A stretch of 42,576 bases of DNA from an uncultured Eubacteriales bacterium (GTDB taxonomy: Bacteria > Bacillota > Clostridia > Christensenellales > Aristaeellaceae): NCBI GenBank assembly GCA_902789365.1, contig CADANQ010000039.1, positions 1-42,576 on the forward strand, written 5' to 3'. Below, one piece after another: positions 17,554 through 26,751 of this stretch; the first letter of the stretch is position 1, and every line of letters begins with the position of its first letter. A program made the translations under genes and the position numbers. The notes beneath the pieces are model-generated. The model was not told the DNA's origin. It ran no database searches and saw nothing but the letters and a program-made list of their open reading frames with translations.

Positions 17554-17586
17554 GGGGATTCCTCCTGTGTGGTGTTTTATTTCTAC

Positions 17587-17619
17587 GTGCGGTTTCCCTC
17601 AAACGGACGCAAACCGCAC
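17587..17619 (-). other. Hairpin in the leader of the solute-binding protein gene
   Basis: GTGCGGTTT (17587-17595) and AAACCGCAC (17611-17619) form a perfect 9-bp stem with a 15-nt loop. It lies between the promoter at 17669 and the start codon at 17553 and has no T-run. It may stabilise the transcript or partly block read-through from the permease genes. Confidence 0.5.
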
Positions 17620-17668
17620 ACAGATTCGGACTTCAGGGCACCCGCCCTTATTGGAACACGATGAATGA

Positions 17669-17697
17669 ATTATAGCACGCATCCGGTGAAAAATCAA
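17669..17697 (-). promoter_or_regulatory. Internal promoter for the last solute-binding protein gene
   Basis: On the minus strand, -35 TTGATT (17692-17697) and the perfect -10 TATAAT (17669-17674) are 17 nt apart, between the permease stop (17752) and the binding-protein start (17553). It leaves a leader of about 107 nt that contains a hairpin. Confidence 0.75.
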
Positions 17698-17751
17698 GCG
17701 GTAAATCAATCCCGAAAGAACGCCGGGCATTCAGGGAACACGCATAGCAAA

Positions 17752-18732
17752 TCATTCCTTGCTGCCCGTCATCATGATGCTGGTAACGAAGGTCTTCTGC
17801 GTAAAGGCATACAGTATGATCAGCGGGATGCAGCAGATCAGCACGCCGATGGAAATCAGCTGCTGCGAACGGCCGGCAGGCATGATGATGGGCTTGCTGG
17901 CGTCCGCGGAAAAATAGCGGCTCATCTTGGAAGCGAGGGTCGACAGTTCGTGCGAATACAGGGAACGGGTGGGGGTCACCAGGAAGTTCCTGGTGTAGAA
18001 CAGGTCGGTCCACTGCCACACGAAGCTGAACAGGAAGCAGGACATGATGGTGGGCACCGCGTCGGGGAGCATGATTCTGACAAAGGTGTGCATGGTATTG
18101 CACCCGTCCACGTACGCCGCTTCCTCCAGGGATTTGGGAATGCCGCGGAAATACTGCCGCAGCATGTAGATGTAGAGGCCGTCCTTCAGACCCATGCACG
18201 TCATGCACATCATGGCGTACGGGAGGAGGGAACCCTTGATATTGATCGGCTTGCCGTTGAAAAGCGAAACGAGCCCCAGAAGATCGAAGTTGCTGAAGAA
18301 TACATAGAGGGATGTGGACATGGTCTGCGGCGGGATGATGATCATCGCCACCACGCATCCGAACCACAATTTCTTCAGCGGGAAACTGTACCTTGCAAAA
18401 CCGTAGCCCACCAAAGTGCACGAAATCACCTGAAGCACCGACACCAGCAGGGAGATCCACAGGGTATTGATCATGGACGTCGGGAAATTCGTCATGTTGA
18501 AAACATGAACGAAGTTATCCAGCGTCACATGACGGGGCAAAAGCACGATTGTGGAATCGTACAGATCCCTCTCCTCCATCAGGCTGGTGCCGAGACGTGT
18601 CAGCATGGGCTGGATGATCATGAAGCCCAGGCCGAAGAGCAGCAAGGCGCGCAAGACGGAGACAGTAATCCGGGAAGCCCTGCGCTTAAAGTTGTAGCTG
18701 TTGAACTTCCTTTTGTCTGTCTTAGTCTTCAT
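17752..18732 (-). CDS. Sugar ABC transporter permease, MalG type (second pair)
   Basis: A 326-residue inner-membrane permease with about six helices. The EAA loop that touches the ATPase is visible as EEAAYVDGCNTMHTFVRIMLP in the second half. LDNFVHVFNMTNFPTSMINTLWISLLVS is typical of MalG-type proteins. Its start overlaps the previous permease by 11 nt, so the two are coupled and form a heterodimer by inference. No ATPase gene is in the operon. Confidence 0.9.
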   Translation of the reverse strand: MKTKTDKRKFNSYNFKRRASRITVSVLRALLLFGLGFMIIQPMLTRLGTSLMEERDLYDSTIVLLPRHVTLDNFVHVFNMTNFPTSMINTLWISLLVSVLQVISCTLVGYGFARYSFPLKKLWFGCVVAMIIIPPQTMSTSLYVFFSNFDLLGLVSLFNGKPINIKGSLLPYAMMCMTCMGLKDGLYIYMLRQYFRGIPKSLEEAAYVDGCNTMHTFVRIMLPDAVPTIMSCFLFSFVWQWTDLFYTRNFLVTPTRSLYSHELSTLASKMSRYFSADASKPIIMPAGRSQQLISIGVLICCIPLIILYAFTQKTFVTSIMMTGSKE

Positions 18733-19768
18733 AGTAGTGCACCCCCAAAGTAATGATCAGCGAAACGAGGCCGATGAACGCGGCGGCCACCGCAAAATAA
18801 ATCCAGTTCATCGCCGATACATGGCCGAACTCCAGCCGCTGCATCAGTTCGTTGATCCGCTCCATCACGCGGTTGTCGTTCTTCATGAAGAAGTCGATAA
18901 TCGTATAGCAGGCGTTGACCAGAAGAAGGGGGCTCACCATGGGGAAGGTGATTTTCCAGAAGGCTTCCCACGCGGTGCAGCCCTCCACGTCCGCCGCCTC
19001 GTAAAGAGACGGGGAAATCGCCTGCAGGCCCGACAGGAACACGATGATCTGGATGCCGCTGGCCATGACGATATCGTAGACCGCGTCAATCATATCGAAC
19101 AGAACCTTGAACACGCCGCTGCCCACGCCGCTGACGGAGAGAAGGTTCTGCAGACCGGCCGAGATATTCACGCCGGAGGAATTGGCGATCTCCTCGTTGA
19201 TGCCCTGCATCATATTGTAAAACTCGTTCTGGGATTCGATGCCGGGCAGAACGCCGGAGGACAGGATGACCGGCAGGAAGAAGATAACCCGGGCCAGGGT
19301 CCTTCCCTTGAAATTCTGGTTAAGGATAACGGCAATAACGAAAGCCATAACCAGCGTGGCCACTGAATTGATGGCCATGCGCGGGATTTCCTCCACCAGG
19401 CGCTGATTGAAATACGGATCGACGCTGAAGGCGTATTTGTAGTTGTCAAACGCGATGAAGTTCCATGTCAGGCCGCCGCCCTGGGCTAGTTTTACATCGT
19501 TGAAGCTCATGCGCAGGGACTGAATAAGGGGACTGGCCATAAACACCAGAAACCCGATGATGAATGGCAGGATAAACGCCACGCCGTGGCGCGCGTTGCG
19601 CGAACGCATCGAACCGTAAACCTTATTGCCGGGGATAAAGGTCAAAATGGATTCCGCAAATCCCCACCGATCACGATTATTCATCCTATTGAGTTTTAGT
19701 TTCTCGAAGAGACTATCGAAGAGAATACCTATGGTCTTTTCGCATAACAATCCCAATAATGACTTCAC
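18722..19768 (-). CDS. Sugar ABC transporter permease, MalF type (second pair)
   Basis: A 348-residue permease. About 60 mostly cytoplasmic residues precede the first helix (ARHGVAFILPFIIGFLVFMASPLI), then six or so helices, with the EAA motif YEAADVEGCTAWEAFWKITFP. The start codon overlaps the stop of the DUF5696 gene by 4 nt (ATGA), so translation is coupled to it. This ties the DUF5696 protein functionally to sugar import. The long loop with FYNMMQGINEEIANSSGVNISAGLQNLL is an unusual insertion compared with standard MalF-type permeases. Confidence 0.9.
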   Translation of the reverse strand: MKSLLGLLCEKTIGILFDSLFEKLKLNRMNNRDRWGFAESILTFIPGNKVYGSMRSRNARHGVAFILPFIIGFLVFMASPLIQSLRMSFNDVKLAQGGGLTWNFIAFDNYKYAFSVDPYFNQRLVEEIPRMAINSVATLVMAFVIAVILNQNFKGRTLARVIFFLPVILSSGVLPGIESQNEFYNMMQGINEEIANSSGVNISAGLQNLLSVSGVGSGVFKVLFDMIDAVYDIVMASGIQIIVFLSGLQAISPSLYEAADVEGCTAWEAFWKITFPMVSPLLLVNACYTIIDFFMKNDNRVMERINELMQRLEFGHVSAMNWIYFAVAAAFIGLVSLIITLGVHYYED

Positions 19769-22347
19769 TTGGTGTCACCCCCTGTAACAATGTAACTCCT
19801 TGCAGGAATAATCACACCGTCTCCCTCATAATCTTCCATGCCGTAGTTGACGTAAACCTTCGCGCCGTTCTGATATTCGGTCACGCTCACGTCCTTCGTC
19901 AGATGTTGATGGCCGGTGATGGGAACATTGTTCAGGCCCTTCATGCTGTCCTGGTAGGATGTGACGATCTCCAGGGCATGCTCTTCCCACATGTCGAAGC
20001 TTGCGCCGAAGAAATTGGTGTGGAAGGTATCCTGAAGGATGGTGGCGTTCTCCCCCATGAAAGTAAAGTTGAGGCCCGCGCCGTACTCCGCGCAGCGAAG
20101 CAGTTCGGTCTGCCAGTCTTCCGACAGATTGAGAGCTACGCCTGTGTAGTTCACTCTGCCGTGGATGGCGATCTGATAGAAGGGGACCAGCTCGTCGAGG
20201 ATCGAGTACTCGATTCCGTTGAAATCCATATCGGTGATCAGGTCGGCGTAGGGCATGGCAAAATCAAAGCCTTCCTTGATCATAATCTTCTGCCCGGCAT
20301 CCCTGGCTTCCGCAATGACCTCCAGGTTCATCTTTTTGACCTGCTCGCGGGTTGTGGTCTTCTTCGGGTTATAGTCGCCGCTGAGCAGGTACCCGATATC
20401 GCGGAAAGCAATACCCTCGGCGCCCTGCTTTTTCAGGAAGGAGATCAGGTTTGAAGCGCATCTCCTGGCGAACGCGGGCTCCACAAGATAGAACGGTTCA
20501 ATGTCCTTGTCGGGCTGGTAGGTAATCAGCGAATAGGGATTGATGCCGATCTGTTCCCGGGTGGTGAAGCGCGCGGCGTCCCTGAAGGGGATAAAACCCT
20601 GGAAGATACCGCTGCGGTACGCAAAGCAGAAAACGCCGTCAAAGTACAGGGGAACATTGCGTCCCCTGGCGGTCTGCATCAGGTTATTCATGCCCCTGAC
20701 GCCTCCGAGCTCCTTCAGGACGCCGACGCCTGTCAGCACCTTCTGATTGACGCCGCCGTTGCACCAGCCCGTCATGCGGACGCTCATGTTGCCGACGCCG
20801 GAATCGGCGAACAGGGACATGATCTCCCCCGCCTTATCGAAGGTCGTGGTCGCGACCACCGAGTCCACCGGCATACCCAGCTTGACCACTTTTTTATCAA
20901 TGGCGCCAACCAGCTCGATGTTCACGGGCATCTGAGCGGGCAGCTGCGCCTGCGCCAGTTGCGGATATGCGGCGCACAGATAGTCGCCGTAAGCGAGGGC
21001 CATGTCCACATAGCTGTCGCTTTCCAGGAAACGGTACCGCTGTACGATGGTGTCGTCCGGGATTTCTTTTTCGAACATGTAGACCATGCGCTCGGTTTTC
21101 GCCGAAACGTTGTACCGGTCGCTGTGCAGGATGGTATACTTTGCCGAAACGGAGTTGTAGGAATTATTGCGCATGGAAATATCCGCCTGGATACCGCCGT
21201 AGGAGGCCGCGCCTTCGATCACGCAGATGAAGGATCCGCCGTCGCGGGTCATGCCGAAGACCGGGAAGGTGCTCATGGTTTCAGTGACCACCTGACGCCG
21301 CTCCGTTCCGTAATCCCAGCCGTAAAGGTTAGCGTAATAGCTGTTCTGGTTCAGCTTGCCGTTATTGTACCTGATCAGGGCTCCGCCGCCTTCCGGCACC
21401 AGGATGCAGCCCTCGTCCCCTGTTCCCGCCGCGCCGAACATGGGCAGGACCGTCAGGCCCGTGATCCGAAATTCGCCGTAATAGCGGATGTCGGTATAAG
21501 GAACGCTGACGACAAGGTCGCCGCCGTCAAGCCTATATTCGACGGCAATGTTGAAAACCGGATTCCTGGCAGTCTTGGCCCCGGCCACAAGCTGCATGTC
21601 CAGCTCGTAATCTTCCTGCGTATAACCGACTCCGGCCAGGAGTTCCGCAATGCTCTTCTTGTTTCTCTCCTGGGTATCGGATTTCATGATATACAGGGAC
21701 TGATTTTCCAGTTCGGGATACAGCCCGAGCAGTTCGTCCCGGTTATCCGCCTTGGCCACCTTCTCGGGAGTATACAGCGTATAGATGCCGTCCAGCTTCT
21801 TCTGGTTGGCCTTGCTCATCTGCTCCTTGAAGCTCTTGTAGCGCGCTTCGGTAATGGCGGTGGGAAGAATGTAGGTTTTTTCTATTTTGCCGATGGAATA
21901 CACGATCCGGACGGTTTGCCCGTCCTCCGACGTTTCGATCAGGTAGTTGCCGTTTTCGATGGAGTACTGGTAATTGCTGAAGGGAATGGTTCCGTCAGCG
22001 GAGGAGTACTCCATGATCAGGGTGGACATCAGGGCGCTTTTGTTCGCCGCGGTGTTGGCCACCTTATCCTGCGCTCCGTCGGGGGGATTGGAATGCCATA
22101 CGCGTCCGGAGCTCTTCTGGGTAACGGTAAAGTACGTCGTTCCGGGATCCAGTTCAAAACGCAGATCGGCGTTTTCAAGAACGATCGGGTCAGTCCCGCC
22201 CTCATAGTTTGAAATGACGGGCGGACGTTCGTTGGTTTCATCCGACTGTGAGTAAAGCGGGATTCCGACGAAGATCACGATGCACGCCAGGATGACCAGC
22301 GTAATCAGCCAGGGCAAGAGGCGACGCAGAATGCCGGGTTTTTTCAT
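19765..22347 (-). CDS. DUF5696 protein, membrane-anchored, TIM-barrel-like
   Basis: An 860-residue protein that I assign to the DUF5696 family from memory. One N-terminal helix (about 11-30) without a cleavage site should anchor it outside the membrane. Residues 50-460 look beta-rich, like the sandwich domain before many glycosidase barrels. Residues 470-790 look like an alternating barrel (VNIELVGAIDKK, VRMTGWCNGG, VPLYFDGVF, GIAFRDIG, KIMIKEGFDFAMPYADLITD). D650 in FRDIG and E692 in IKEGF are candidate catalytic acids, which is inference only. GGAGG lies upstream. It sits 20 nt after the Yip1 gene and overlaps the next permease gene, so it probably processes or handles the imported glycan. 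Confidence 0.75.
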   Translation of the reverse strand: MKKPGILRRLLPWLITLVILACIVIFVGIPLYSQSDETNERPPVISNYEGGTDPIVLENADLRFELDPGTTYFTVTQKSSGRVWHSNPPDGAQDKVANTAANKSALMSTLIMEYSSADGTIPFSNYQYSIENGNYLIETSEDGQTVRIVYSIGKIEKTYILPTAITEARYKSFKEQMSKANQKKLDGIYTLYTPEKVAKADNRDELLGLYPELENQSLYIMKSDTQERNKKSIAELLAGVGYTQEDYELDMQLVAGAKTARNPVFNIAVEYRLDGGDLVVSVPYTDIRYYGEFRITGLTVLPMFGAAGTGDEGCILVPEGGGALIRYNNGKLNQNSYYANLYGWDYGTERRQVVTETMSTFPVFGMTRDGGSFICVIEGAASYGGIQADISMRNNSYNSVSAKYTILHSDRYNVSAKTERMVYMFEKEIPDDTIVQRYRFLESDSYVDMALAYGDYLCAAYPQLAQAQLPAQMPVNIELVGAIDKKVVKLGMPVDSVVATTTFDKAGEIMSLFADSGVGNMSVRMTGWCNGGVNQKVLTGVGVLKELGGVRGMNNLMQTARGRNVPLYFDGVFCFAYRSGIFQGFIPFRDAARFTTREQIGINPYSLITYQPDKDIEPFYLVEPAFARRCASNLISFLKKQGAEGIAFRDIGYLLSGDYNPKKTTTREQVKKMNLEVIAEARDAGQKIMIKEGFDFAMPYADLITDMDFNGIEYSILDELVPFYQIAIHGRVNYTGVALNLSEDWQTELLRCAEYGAGLNFTFMGENATILQDTFHTNFFGASFDMWEEHALEIVTSYQDSMKGLNNVPITGHQHLTKDVSVTEYQNGAKVYVNYGMEDYEGDGVIIPARSYIVTGGDTK

Positions 22348-22367
22348 TCCTTATGCTACCTCCTTCC

Positions 22368-23054
22368 TCAGTACAGCCTGAATGCGATCTCTCTGTACAG
22401 CGAAACGAAAAACCCTATGGCATCGCTCAGCAGAGAGAAGAACACCAGAATCAGGAACAGGATGACCAACGCCCCAAAGATGGTAAAGAACAGGAAGATG
22501 ACCGTCTTGCCGGGAGAAAAGTCATGCACCTGCATCAGTCCCACAAAAGCCAGGAACACACACCAGATCACCGAGACGCTCATCATCACTTCATAATATG
22601 AAGCCTCATCAAACGAAATGGCGTGGCTGATCAGGATCAGAGGCAGCTGGATCAGGATATACGGCACCAGCGCATAGCACATGGCCATATAGATGTCCTT
22701 GAAGCGTCCCTTGCCGTCAAACAGCGTGGAAAGGGCCCAGTTGGCCAGACACAGGATAAGAAAGGGGAACAGGAGGGATCCGCACTGCTCGTAAATATTG
22801 ATATACTGAAGCGGGGCTGAAATGAACTGGAAATTAGTCAGCATCAGCTTCAGGACACGGGTGAGCAGGAAAAGAATCAGAAACGTGTTGGCCGCGGAAA
22901 GCGAGCCGCGTTTTTCATGCACCAGGTCCCAGAAACCGTCGAAGGGATGAAAAATCACATACAGGCCGTAGCGCAGGGTTTCTTTATAGCGGCGCAGCGC
23001 CTGCCCGGAGCCGCCGGAGGATCCGGGTTTAGTGAATGACTCGCTGACGCTCAT
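22368..23054 (-). CDS. Yip1-family membrane protein
   Basis: A 228-residue, very hydrophobic protein with five or six membrane helices. The start region (YGLYVIFHPFDGFWDLVHEKRGSLSAA) and FKDIYMAMCYALVPYILIQLPLILI are typical of bacterial Yip1 proteins, whose function is unknown. The start codon lies 26 nt inside the end of the NHL gene, with GGGAGG just upstream, so the two are translationally coupled and probably work together. A scaffold or assembly role for the transport complex is possible but not shown. Confidence 0.8.
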   Translation of the reverse strand: MSVSESFTKPGSSGGSGQALRRYKETLRYGLYVIFHPFDGFWDLVHEKRGSLSAANTFLILFLLTRVLKLMLTNFQFISAPLQYINIYEQCGSLLFPFLILCLANWALSTLFDGKGRFKDIYMAMCYALVPYILIQLPLILISHAISFDEASYYEVMMSVSVIWCVFLAFVGLMQVHDFSPGKTVIFLFFTIFGALVILFLILVFFSLLSDAIGFFVSLYREIAFRLY

Positions 23055-24546
23055 ATTCTTTTACCTCCCATTTTATTTTCTTGATCTTGCGGATCACGTA
23101 TGACACGACGATCAGGACCGCAACGACCACGACGATCCACAAAATGTTCTTCTCCACCAGCTCCTTGCGGTAATACCTGTAGGCGCGGCCGTAGTTTACG
23201 CGGTCATGGGCCATCTTGAAATACTTCATGGCCTCTTCGTATCTTTCCTGCTGCATCAGGGCGCGCCCGATCCCGATAAAAGCCAGGTCGTAGTTCGCGT
23301 TGAATTTCAGTACCTCCCGCCAGGTATCGGCCGACCCCTGATAATCTCCCTTCAGGTACTGCTCGATGGCGTAATAGACCAGGTTGCCGTATTCTGTGGG
23401 CGTGAACAGGGTGATGCTGCCGTTGAACTCGTCCATGACAAGCAGGTCCATCCCCATATGCTCAATGGACACGGCCGAGGAGAACGAACCTACGCTGTTG
23501 CCCTTGTTGCCGAATGCCCACAGGAGGATTCCCTGGGAATCATACCCGAAAAGCCTGCCGCGGGTCCGGTCGACCGCCACATAGATATCGTTTTCCAGGA
23601 CAGTGATATCCTTGAACTTGGAAGGACCGTCCACCTGGCTCTGTTCCACCCAGTCAAGATCTCCGATGGGGGGATACTTGCCGTTTTTGATCAGGATATC
23701 CGTACCGATCGCGTTCAGGCGGCGGATGGGCTTGGCGTTGTCATACAGCAGATCGTATTCGCTGAAGACGGTGTTTGTGGCGTAGATAAATCCGTCGCGG
23801 TCGATGTATATGTTTTCATATTCGGTGGGAACAAAAGCCGCCTGCTGCGAACGCTGTTCCTTGGTGGTGAAATACATCTTCCACACGTAATCCCAAAGGC
23901 TGTATGTTACCTGGTTGGCGCCGATATAGCCGCTGAAGGTGCCGTCGGCTTCATATTTGACCAGGCCCTTGTTGACGTTGGTGGCAAGGACATAAACGCG
24001 TCCGGAGGAATCGACGACCAGCTTGTTGGGAAGGAAGCTGAGGGCCTGGTCGAAGGTATTGCTGTCCGGCTTGACATAGGAGGCGAGGTAGTTCAGGTCC
24101 TTGTCGGCCATGATCACCCGGTTGTTGTTGGTATCGGCCACATAGATGTTTCCGTTTTCGTCCACAAAAACATCGCTGGGCGTGGCAAAACCGGAGGGCT
24201 CGGCTCCGCTGACGTGGTCTATGATCCTGACGACCGAAAAATCGCTTTTATCCCGGTGCAGCTGGATGATGCGGTTATTGCCGGTATCGCAGACATACAG
24301 CTCGCTGTCCCTGACAAACATGCTCTGGGGCCGGCGCATCGCGGTTTCCAGGCCGAGCTCCGCCGAATAGAGCACGGTATCCACGCGGTACGCGTCGGGG
24401 GACTGGATAATCTCGCCCCAGTAGTCGTAGTTATACGTATAACAGCCGTTGAAGCCATCCTCCGCCGCCAGGGCCGCTCCAAAGGGAAGCAGCATCGCCA
24501 TGACCAGCAGCGTCGAAAACAGTTTTTTGATCTGTTTCACTTTCAA
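23029..24546 (-). CDS. NHL-repeat protein with TPR-like region and C-terminal membrane helix
   Basis: A 505-residue exported protein. A signal peptide (MKVKQIKKLFSTLLVMAMLLPFGAALA) is followed by NHL beta-propeller repeats over about 70-370 (RRPQSMFVRDSELYVCDTGNNRIIQL, then PSDVFVDENGNIYVADTNNNRVIM). A TPR-like pair comes next at about 400-450 (GSADTWREVLKFNANYDLAFIGIGRALMQQERYEEAMKYFKMA). One helix near 468-486 and a basic tail end the protein, so the propeller is held outside. Propellers bind proteins or sugars; here it could hold a glycan or a partner enzyme. It lies between two permease pairs and overlaps the Yip1 gene. The domain calls are firm; the role is unknown. Confidence 0.82.
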   Translation of the reverse strand: MKVKQIKKLFSTLLVMAMLLPFGAALAAEDGFNGCYTYNYDYWGEIIQSPDAYRVDTVLYSAELGLETAMRRPQSMFVRDSELYVCDTGNNRIIQLHRDKSDFSVVRIIDHVSGAEPSGFATPSDVFVDENGNIYVADTNNNRVIMADKDLNYLASYVKPDSNTFDQALSFLPNKLVVDSSGRVYVLATNVNKGLVKYEADGTFSGYIGANQVTYSLWDYVWKMYFTTKEQRSQQAAFVPTEYENIYIDRDGFIYATNTVFSEYDLLYDNAKPIRRLNAIGTDILIKNGKYPPIGDLDWVEQSQVDGPSKFKDITVLENDIYVAVDRTRGRLFGYDSQGILLWAFGNKGNSVGSFSSAVSIEHMGMDLLVMDEFNGSITLFTPTEYGNLVYYAIEQYLKGDYQGSADTWREVLKFNANYDLAFIGIGRALMQQERYEEAMKYFKMAHDRVNYGRAYRYYRKELVEKNILWIVVVVAVLIVVSYVIRKIKKIKWEVKEYERQRVIH

Positions 24547-24574
24547 ATCCCTCCCGTCGTCCGAATGGCGTTGG

Positions 24575-25783
24575 TCAATCTTTCAAGCCGGAACTGGCCA
24601 TGGTCTCCAGTATCTGGCTCTGGGAAAGAATGAAAATGGTGATGGGAACCAGCATGACGATGACGGTGACCGCCGCCGCCTGGCCGGTGCGCGCGATGCC
24701 GCCGGCCTGGATCTGCTGCAGAGCGTAGACCAGCGTCTTTTTCGCCTCGGAATAAATAACCGTGGCCGCGTTGGTGTTCCACAGGCCCTGTACCGAGAAG
24801 ATAATCAGGGTCAGCCAGGCGGGCTTGACGTTGGGCATCACGATATTCCAGAAGATCCTGAACTCCCCCGCCCCGTCCAGATGAGCGGCCTCGATCAGGG
24901 AATTGGGCAGGCCTTCCATGAACTGCTTCATCAGGAACAGACCGATGGGAGCCGCAAAGGCAGGCAGGAGCACCGCCCAGTAGGTATCGATCATCTTCAG
25001 GCGGCTCATAATCACATAGTTCGGGATGCCGGTAACGTATCCGGAGAACATCAGGCAGGTGACGACCACGTTGAAGAACGTCCGTCCGCCGGGGAAATCG
25101 TACTTTGCCAGCACGAACGCCGCCATGGAGGCGATGATCAGGTGTCCGAAGGTACCGACAAAGGTGATCAGCACGGTGTTGGTGATATAGCGGGTAAAGG
25201 GCACCCAGCTCTGCCCCATGGTCACGAACAGGTCGCTGAAGTTATCCAGGGTGACCTGCCTCGGGAACACCGTCGGCGGGAAACGGAACAATTCGTCCAG
25301 CGGCTTCAGGGATGACCCGATGGAAAAAACCAGCGGGAACGCCATAGCCACGGCGACCAGGGTCAGCATCAGGTAAATGCCGATATCACCGAAAACCGAA
25401 CGGTTGGGCTTGCGTCTGCGCGGAGCAATGAAGCGGATAACCGCGTAAATCAGATAGAGCGCTCCCAGCACGATCGCCCCAAGCTTCACGGCCCGGTAAA
25501 CCGGCGCGTAACTCTGGTCAAACAGCGCCTCCGCCTTATCTCCGAGAAGAAGGTTATTCTCAAGAACGTTAACGCGCCAGCTGGCGACGACGGCGATAAT
25601 GGTGATTACAGCAAGGATGATGCCGGCTTTGAGGGCAAACATGCCCCTGTTGAATTTGACCACGGGCTTAATCTCACCGTTGCGGACCATCTGTTCGTGA
25701 AGGATGTCCGCCCTGGTCTTTTTGACCGGCTGCGCCGCCGGCGCCGGATTTCCGTTTTGTTTGTTCAGATTTACCCCGCTCAT
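24575..25783 (-). CDS. Sugar ABC transporter permease, MalG type, with long N-terminal extension (first pair)
   Basis: A 402-residue permease, about 120 longer than usual MalG proteins (about 280). The extra N-terminal part has two more hydrophobic helices (ALKAGIILAVITIIAVVASW and AVKLGAIVLGALYLIYAVIRF). The standard part starts near residue 130 and has the EAA loop EAAHLDGAGEFRIFWNIVMP. It overlaps the upstream permease by 4 nt and is preceded by GAGGAGGA, so the two are made together. The extra helices may contact the anchored binding protein or the neighbouring membrane proteins, which is inference. Confidence 0.9.
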   Translation of the reverse strand: MSGVNLNKQNGNPAPAAQPVKKTRADILHEQMVRNGEIKPVVKFNRGMFALKAGIILAVITIIAVVASWRVNVLENNLLLGDKAEALFDQSYAPVYRAVKLGAIVLGALYLIYAVIRFIAPRRRKPNRSVFGDIGIYLMLTLVAVAMAFPLVFSIGSSLKPLDELFRFPPTVFPRQVTLDNFSDLFVTMGQSWVPFTRYITNTVLITFVGTFGHLIIASMAAFVLAKYDFPGGRTFFNVVVTCLMFSGYVTGIPNYVIMSRLKMIDTYWAVLLPAFAAPIGLFLMKQFMEGLPNSLIEAAHLDGAGEFRIFWNIVMPNVKPAWLTLIIFSVQGLWNTNAATVIYSEAKKTLVYALQQIQAGGIARTGQAAAVTVIVMLVPITIFILSQSQILETMASSGLKD

Positions 25784-26721
25784 TCGCCTATCCTCCTCAG
25801 CAAGCCCTGGACGCCTTTCTTGGACAGGATCATCACAACGAACAGAACCGTCGCGATGGCCGAAGCATAGCCCATTTCAAAGCGTGAAAAGCCGTAGTCG
25901 AAAAGGTGAGTTACAATGGTGCGCGCCGCGTAGTCCGTACTGGGATACCCGGCCAGGGCCCGCGGGACGTCGCAGACATTGAACGCGTTAGTAATGGCCA
26001 TGATGGCGCCGAAAAGCAGCATCGGCTTCATGCTGGGCAGAGTAATATAGAACAGTTCCTGCCAGCGGTTGCGGATGCCGTCCACATATCCGGCCTCGTA
26101 CATGCTGCGGTCGACGCCCTGAAGGCCGGCCACAAAGGAGAGGAAACCCGTGCCCATGCTCATCCACAGGATTACGATGATCAGCACCGGCATGATGTAC
26201 TTCGGATCCGTCAGCCAGAGAATCGGGGAATTGACGAACCCGAACTGAACCAGGAAGGAGTTCAGGTAGCCGTACACGTCGCCCTTGAAGATGATCGAGA
26301 AGATGTAATACGCGTTGCCCGCGATGCTCGGCGCGTAGAAGACCACCACGGCGATGGTCCTCAGCCAGCGGGGCAGTTCGTTGATGAACCAGGCGAAAAT
26401 AAACGAGAGCATATACCCGATGGGCCCGGTAATCACGGCAATGACGAAGGTGTTGCGCACGGCGGTAAGGAAAACCTCGTCCTGAAGCACCAGGTTGATA
26501 TAATTCTGGAACCCCACGAATTTGGGCCGTTCAAGGATGTTGTAATTGGTAAAGCTGTAATAGATGCTGGTTACGATGGGCAGGATGAAAAAGGTGAAAA
26601 ACAGGAGGGCGTACGGAAGGATGAACAGATAGCATACCTTCATGCGCTTTGCCTTCGTCCATCCGTATTTGATTTTTTCGCGCCTGATGGAAAGATACGA
26701 TACAGTAGAGTTCGTGCTCAT
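25780..26721 (-). CDS. Sugar ABC transporter permease, MalF type (first pair)
   Basis: A 313-residue permease with six predicted helices, starting with YLFILPYALLFFTFFILPIVTSIYYSFTNYNI, a classic beginning for this family. The EAA loop is YEAGYVDGIRNRWQELFYITLP. AAAGGAG precedes the ATG. It follows the fused binding protein by 30 nt and overlaps the MalG-type gene, giving the standard order binding protein - permease - permease. Confidence 0.92.
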   Translation of the reverse strand: MSTNSTVSYLSIRREKIKYGWTKAKRMKVCYLFILPYALLFFTFFILPIVTSIYYSFTNYNILERPKFVGFQNYINLVLQDEVFLTAVRNTFVIAVITGPIGYMLSFIFAWFINELPRWLRTIAVVVFYAPSIAGNAYYIFSIIFKGDVYGYLNSFLVQFGFVNSPILWLTDPKYIMPVLIIVILWMSMGTGFLSFVAGLQGVDRSMYEAGYVDGIRNRWQELFYITLPSMKPMLLFGAIMAITNAFNVCDVPRALAGYPSTDYAARTIVTHLFDYGFSRFEMGYASAIATVLFVVMILSKKGVQGLLRRIGE

Positions 26722-26751
26722 ACGCGCTGCGCTCCTTTCTGATGATTTCGA

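Noticed and set aside
20959-22212. 417-residue plus-strand open frame
   Set aside because: Antisense to the DUF5696 gene, with no ribosome site, and the coupled minus-strand genes on both sides fix the coding strand.
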